64,000 bases of DNA from Bombyx mori (taxonomy: Eukaryota > Arthropoda > Insecta > Lepidoptera > Bombycidae): contig NC_085129.1 in the NCBI RefSeq assembly GCF_030269925.1, positions 15,925,501 through 15,989,500 on the forward strand, in the 5' to 3' direction. A program made the position numbers and the translations under genes. The notes under the pieces are model-generated. The model searched no databases. It worked only from the letters and a program-made list of their open reading frames with translations, and had not been told where the DNA came from. Numbering within the stretch: position 1 is the first letter of the stretch; each line of letters starts with the position of its first letter. This document shows positions 61,900 to 64,000 of this stretch, piece by piece.

Positions 61900-63780
61900 A
61901 ATTTAGACAAAAAACATTCACACTAAAATTTAAATAAAAGTAGGTATCTCATTTTATTCGTTTCTCTGTATTTTCATAATAACACATCTATGTATTTTGG
62001 CGCGGGAAGAAAGTTTCCCGGGAAACTCCCTGACGTACATGAGATTGGAGCGGAGCCATCTTTGTTCCAATATACTTCATTATATGGTCCGGCATTGATG
62101 TAACCGATGTAAGGAAGACAAGGGGATAGAGTTTTCAACATAGTATCTGAGTATCAGCATACGTAGTAACAATATACATCTGGACATAAAGTTCAAATTG
62201 AAAGACTGACCTGAGTTTTCGTGAGCCTGAAATGTATATGAGCTAAAAACTCAAAGGTCAACGACCGCAGTCACTCTCAAATAAACGCAAGCGTAGATTA
62301 TTTTAACAGGAGAAATATTTCACAACCTTTTTCAAAACGCAAAAACATTTTAAAAACATGTTTGCTTCCATTGAAATTTATTTGCGCAGCTTTAATACGT
62401 TTCCATACAAAACAGACAATATATTTTGATTTCACCTTAAAGCGCCCTATTTTTGAGACATATTAATCTTTAAAACACATCTCGAGATATTTGCAACGTC
62501 TTGGAAATAGTCCAAGTACCAGTATAGTTAGGTCTTCGATTGGCTGAACGCTACGTTGTGCTACACAGCTAACAGAGGTTTCGTTTAAAATGGGTTTATC
62601 AGGTATTTTCAGTTTAGTTCCGTTGACGCGGACGAGAGATGGCGCCACGTGGTTGCATGTTTACTAACAAAAAGAGAGTTTTAAAATAAATGGGCCAATA
62701 CATCGCGCCAATATTAAGTGTGTATCTATGCATCGCACGCTTGAAGCGTCACTACACACATTAGCACGAGTCCAATTAGAATAGTGATATAGCCAAACCT
62801 TGTCATTATTTCTTTTTCGTTATCAAGCACCTGATGTTTTTTGAACAAAATCGGTTGAAACCTTCTGGTTACTATTAAGTATTACAATTCTGCTAACTAA
62901 TAGCTACTTTTCATTACAAAACTCACTTTAATTGTATAAAATTAACTCTGCATGAGAGTTCGTGTTTCCATTTGTGTGTTCAGTGGGTCATAATGCCGCC
63001 CTGCATTGGCATGGTAAAATCAAATAGACACAACATGAGCTCCACATACAAATTTCTACAGTTTTGTTTAGATTAACGTGACAACAGATGATACATACAT
63101 GCACATAAATGTATAAATACGTAACATCATATCGACATGCAGTCTACCGCCAAAACTCCCTGACATTTACTCAGCAATGACAATTCTGACAGCTAGCCTT
63201 GTCAAAGCAGCCATTTTTGTTTCCCAATCATAGACCTAGGTTTCCTACTTCATTGTTCCCAATTAATCGTCGATTGACAGCTGTCATTTTAATAGTGTTT
63301 TGAATTATCGCTTAATTTTTCTACTTGTTTTTAATTAAAAACTACTTGATATTTCGGTAAAATGAAGTGGCCGTAAGCTGAAAGATGTGATTCCTTGTGC
63401 ACGTGTACCAAATGACGCGACTCTGTCAATGTTCAAATACCGCAGGCATTTTTCTACAACACACACTTCACACGTATTTACAAATGACATCCACGATAAA
63501 GGAATAACTACTTAAAGTAAAAATCTAACACTAAAATATAAATTTCTATATAGTTAGTAAAATATGCCACCTGATCATCAGTTCATTTATTTATTTATTC
63601 ATCATCATTTCGAAGCTAGATATGTACTAATACTATGTCTATCTTCATGTCTTCACCTGTGCTAGTGTTCGGAGATATTTATTAACATTGACATTGCTAC
63701 TGAGATGATTGACAATAAAAATGTCTCTTGCGCGTCTCTTTCCGATAACTCGTGTGACGTGTCTCATCCAATTTCAAACT
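61900..63780. other. No gene recognised
   Basis: AT-rich intergenic sequence. A perfect 16-base palindrome agtttcccgggaaact lies near 62010. No coding potential or repeat family was recognised. Confidence 0.4.
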
Positions 63781-63834
63781 ATCGTCCCGTATTAATTTAC
63801 GGGATTAATTTACGGGATTAAAATACGGGACGAT
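63781..63834. repeat. 54-base hairpin-forming inverted repeat
   Basis: atcgtcccgtatt at 63781 pairs with aatacgggacgat at the right end. Between the arms, ttacgggattaat is repeated. No target duplication is evident. Confidence 0.8.
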
Positions 63835-63841
63835 ATCACGC

Positions 63842-63926
63842 CGAACCTGGAGTCCATAGACATCAACAACGTAAACGCGTCACCCACCTTGAGATATAAG
63901 TTCTAAGGTCTCAGTATAGTTACAAC
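63842..63926 (-). repeat. Bm1-like SINE fragment
   Basis: cctggagtccatagacatca, cacccaccttgagatataag and gtctcagtatagttacaaca. Confidence 0.75.
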
Positions 63927-63933
63927 AATCTTC

Positions 63934-64000
63934 TTTTTCTCCCCCCTAATCCCACTAGTAGGGATCGGCACAGCTAATTTTTCTCTTCCATTCTCTTCTA
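63934..64000 (-). pseudogene. Non-LTR retrotransposon 3' fragment (family L), runs off the window
   Basis: ctttttctcccccctaatcc, actagtagggatcggcacag and cttccattctcttcta match the 3' end of the copies at 23563 and 60545. Confidence 0.65.

Overview
The window looks like nuclear DNA of a moth, most probably Bombyx. The genes have insect-style exon/intron structure, and the whole window is strewn with one tRNA-headed SINE that I recognise as Bm1-like. There are also several other silk-moth-type retroposon fragments and short inverted-repeat DNA transposons. The species call is inference from repeat content; no database was searched.

Layout. (1) 148-1237 (+): the last two coding exons of a CD36/scavenger-receptor class B gene that enters from the left. 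(2) 9577-15850 (-): a complete nine-exon TALE homeobox gene of the PKNOX/Prep class (337 residues), convergent with the CD36 gene. (3) 16-39 kb: a gene-poor, repeat-rich block holding most of the SINE copies, LINE C-terminal fragments and a 2.1-kb inverted-repeat element (35157-37235) with a broken reverse transcriptase inside. (4) 39152-46439 (+): a complete eleven-exon importin alpha gene (504 residues). (5) 47897-49526 (-): the small proteasome-lid/BRCA2-partner gene SEM1/DSS1 (68 residues), convergent with importin alpha. (6) 51859-56656 (-): a nine-exon ankyrin-repeat plus SOCS-box gene (463 residues). (7) 57-64 kb: no host gene recognised, only repeats and a Harbinger-like inverted-repeat element carrying a MADF-type remnant.

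For the three largest genes, and for SEM1, every exon join was checked for reading phase, and the summed coding lengths divide by three (1014, 1515, 207 and 1392 nt). The genes are unrelated in function and do not form a pathway: a membrane lipid/ligand receptor, a transcription factor, a nuclear import adaptor, a proteasome/DNA-repair cofactor and a probable Cullin-RING substrate receptor.

I found no new biological system. The most unusual material is in the mobile DNA: at least seven short elements with visible terminal repeats and, in several cases, target-site duplications (piggyBac-like, three hAT-like, Harbinger-like, a long-arm 138-bp element, a 374-bp inverted-repeat element), a probable Helitron, and two SINE families with different heads but similar 3' tails.
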